This document shows, piece by piece, positions 27,814-28,242 of a stretch of DNA of 28,242 nt. The notes beneath the pieces were generated by a model, which saw only the letters and a list, made by a program, of their open reading frames with translations, had not been told where the DNA came from and did no database searches. Positions within the stretch are counted from its first letter, which is position 1; each line of letters begins with the position of its first letter. Position numbers and translations under genes: made by a program. Location of the stretch: contig DVIR01000072.1 of the NCBI GenBank assembly GCA_018711085.1, forward strand, positions 1-28,242. The letters run 5' to 3'. The DNA comes from Faeciplasma gallinarum (lineage in GTDB: Bacteria; Bacillota; Clostridia; Oscillospirales; Ruminococcaceae).

Positions 27814-27888
27814 TATTTGATAGCAGCTGCTTGATAAATAAACGCTGCCGCCCGTGTGAGGATAGGCTGACTTTGAATAATTATGAAA

Positions 27889-27910
27889 GGGCATGACTTT
27901 CGTCATGCCC
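27889..27910 (-). terminator. Possible terminator of the RadC-like gene
   Basis: A perfect 9-bp stem, GGGCATGAC (27889-27897) with GTCATGCCC (27902-27910) and a four-base loop, is followed by TTTC on the minus strand. It lies about 100 bases past the RadC-like stop. Bases 27730-28011 hold nothing else I can name. Confidence 0.5.
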
Positions 27911-28011
27911 AAACTGTTATATGCAAGCCGAACCATGCCGGCAAAGTAAAGCCGTGTTGATAGCCTCCGAAAATAAGCCTCAAAGCTATAGATGTTCCAA
28001 TTAACACTCAG

Positions 28012-28242
28012 TTAATAATATTCAATCTGTGGCACATCGTCTAAAGGAGTTCTGGGGCGGTCCTTAGGGTCGGTTCCTTTGGGCACGGGGCTGTCTATGC
28101 TCATTTCTCCAGAGAGGACTGTTCTCACTCCGTCGTTTCCCACGATTATGTGGTCTATTAAGGTTATCCCGAGTAATCCGAGCAGTTTCTTTATCTCTTT
28201 TGTTGAATGCTCGTCTTCTATTGAAGGCATGGATGATGCTCC
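28012..28242 (-). CDS. RadC-like JAB-domain protein, 5' end cut by the window edge
   Basis: The visible 76 residues are the end of a RadC/JAB (MPN) protein. The frame at the edge reads GASSMPSIED, fitting the position after the HNHPSG motif, with the JAMM Asp in SIED, followed by a helix and the core strand GITLIDHIIVGNDGV. The zinc-binding His pair must lie beyond the edge. After the core there is a Pro/Asp-rich extension of about 30 residues (PVPKGTDPKDRPRTP) that ordinary RadC, which ends soon after its YYSF strand, does not have. RadC-like proteins are widespread on mobile elements and in chromosomes; their function is uncertain. The start codon is not in this window. Confidence 0.82.
   Translation of the reverse strand, partial: GASSMPSIEDEHSTKEIKKLLGLLGITLIDHIIVGNDGVRTVLSGEMSIDSPVPKGTDPKDRPRTPLDDVPQIEYY

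Noticed and set aside
27748..27936. Short minus-strand frame of 62 codons downstream of the DUF4349 gene
   Set aside because: It crosses two hairpins, has no ribosome binding site and no domain.

Overview
The window looks like a chromosomal piece of a Gram-positive Clostridia bacterium, most like the Oscillospiraceae/Ruminococcus group. The signs are lipoprotein signal peptides without outer-membrane genes, a T-box leader in front of alaS, Firmicute-type rpoB and rpoC, DUF4349 and PadR/HAAS/DUF4097 genes, and sigma-A-like promoters with 17-bp spacers. This placement is inferred from gene families and style, not from a search. Nearly all genes are on the minus strand. The exceptions are a surface protein at 8902 and a DUF4349 lipoprotein at 26674.

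Layout, left to right: (i) 1-367 is non-coding and repeat-rich, ending in the hflX terminator. (ii) 368-2740 holds the ribosome-splitting GTPase HflX and, upstream of it, an ArgC-like protein that appears to lack both catalytic residues. A terminator-like hairpin separates the two. (iii) 2848-3735 is an OB-fold-like lipoprotein with its own terminator. (iv) 3837-8576 is a sugar-type ABC importer operon (ATPase, two permeases, binding protein) behind a good promoter. (v) 8802-10020 is a divergent, membrane-anchored surface protein with Cys-rich repeats. (vi) 10071-14005 is a T-box-controlled operon, alaS-HIT hydrolase-purine phosphoribosyltransferase. (vii) 14012-16574 holds two paralogous secreted CE1-like esterases, one with an SH3b domain on a Thr/Glu-rich linker. 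(viii) 16649-18626 is a PadR regulator, HAAS membrane protein and DUF4097 protein in one tightly packed operon, with a perfect palindrome over the -35 box. (ix) 18631-26453 is rpoB-rpoC with its own promoter and terminator. (x) 26674-27729 is the DUF4349 lipoprotein. (xi) The right edge cuts a RadC-like JAB-domain gene.

How the parts may work together: the ABC importer, the surface protein and the two esterases fit a cell that binds, de-esterifies and imports plant or host glycans, though no glycoside hydrolase is present to name a substrate. The alaS operon links charging of tRNA-Ala to a HIT-family aminoacyl-adenylate hydrolase and an AMP-making salvage enzyme. The PadR module looks like a self-regulated envelope-stress unit.

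I found no CRISPR array, prophage, transposon, rRNA or tRNA gene, and nothing that I would call a clearly new defence or mobile system. The most unusual items are the ArgC-like protein without its active site, the doubly anchored binding protein, the lysine- and arginine-free acidic tail of RpoB, and the hairpin just ahead of hflX.
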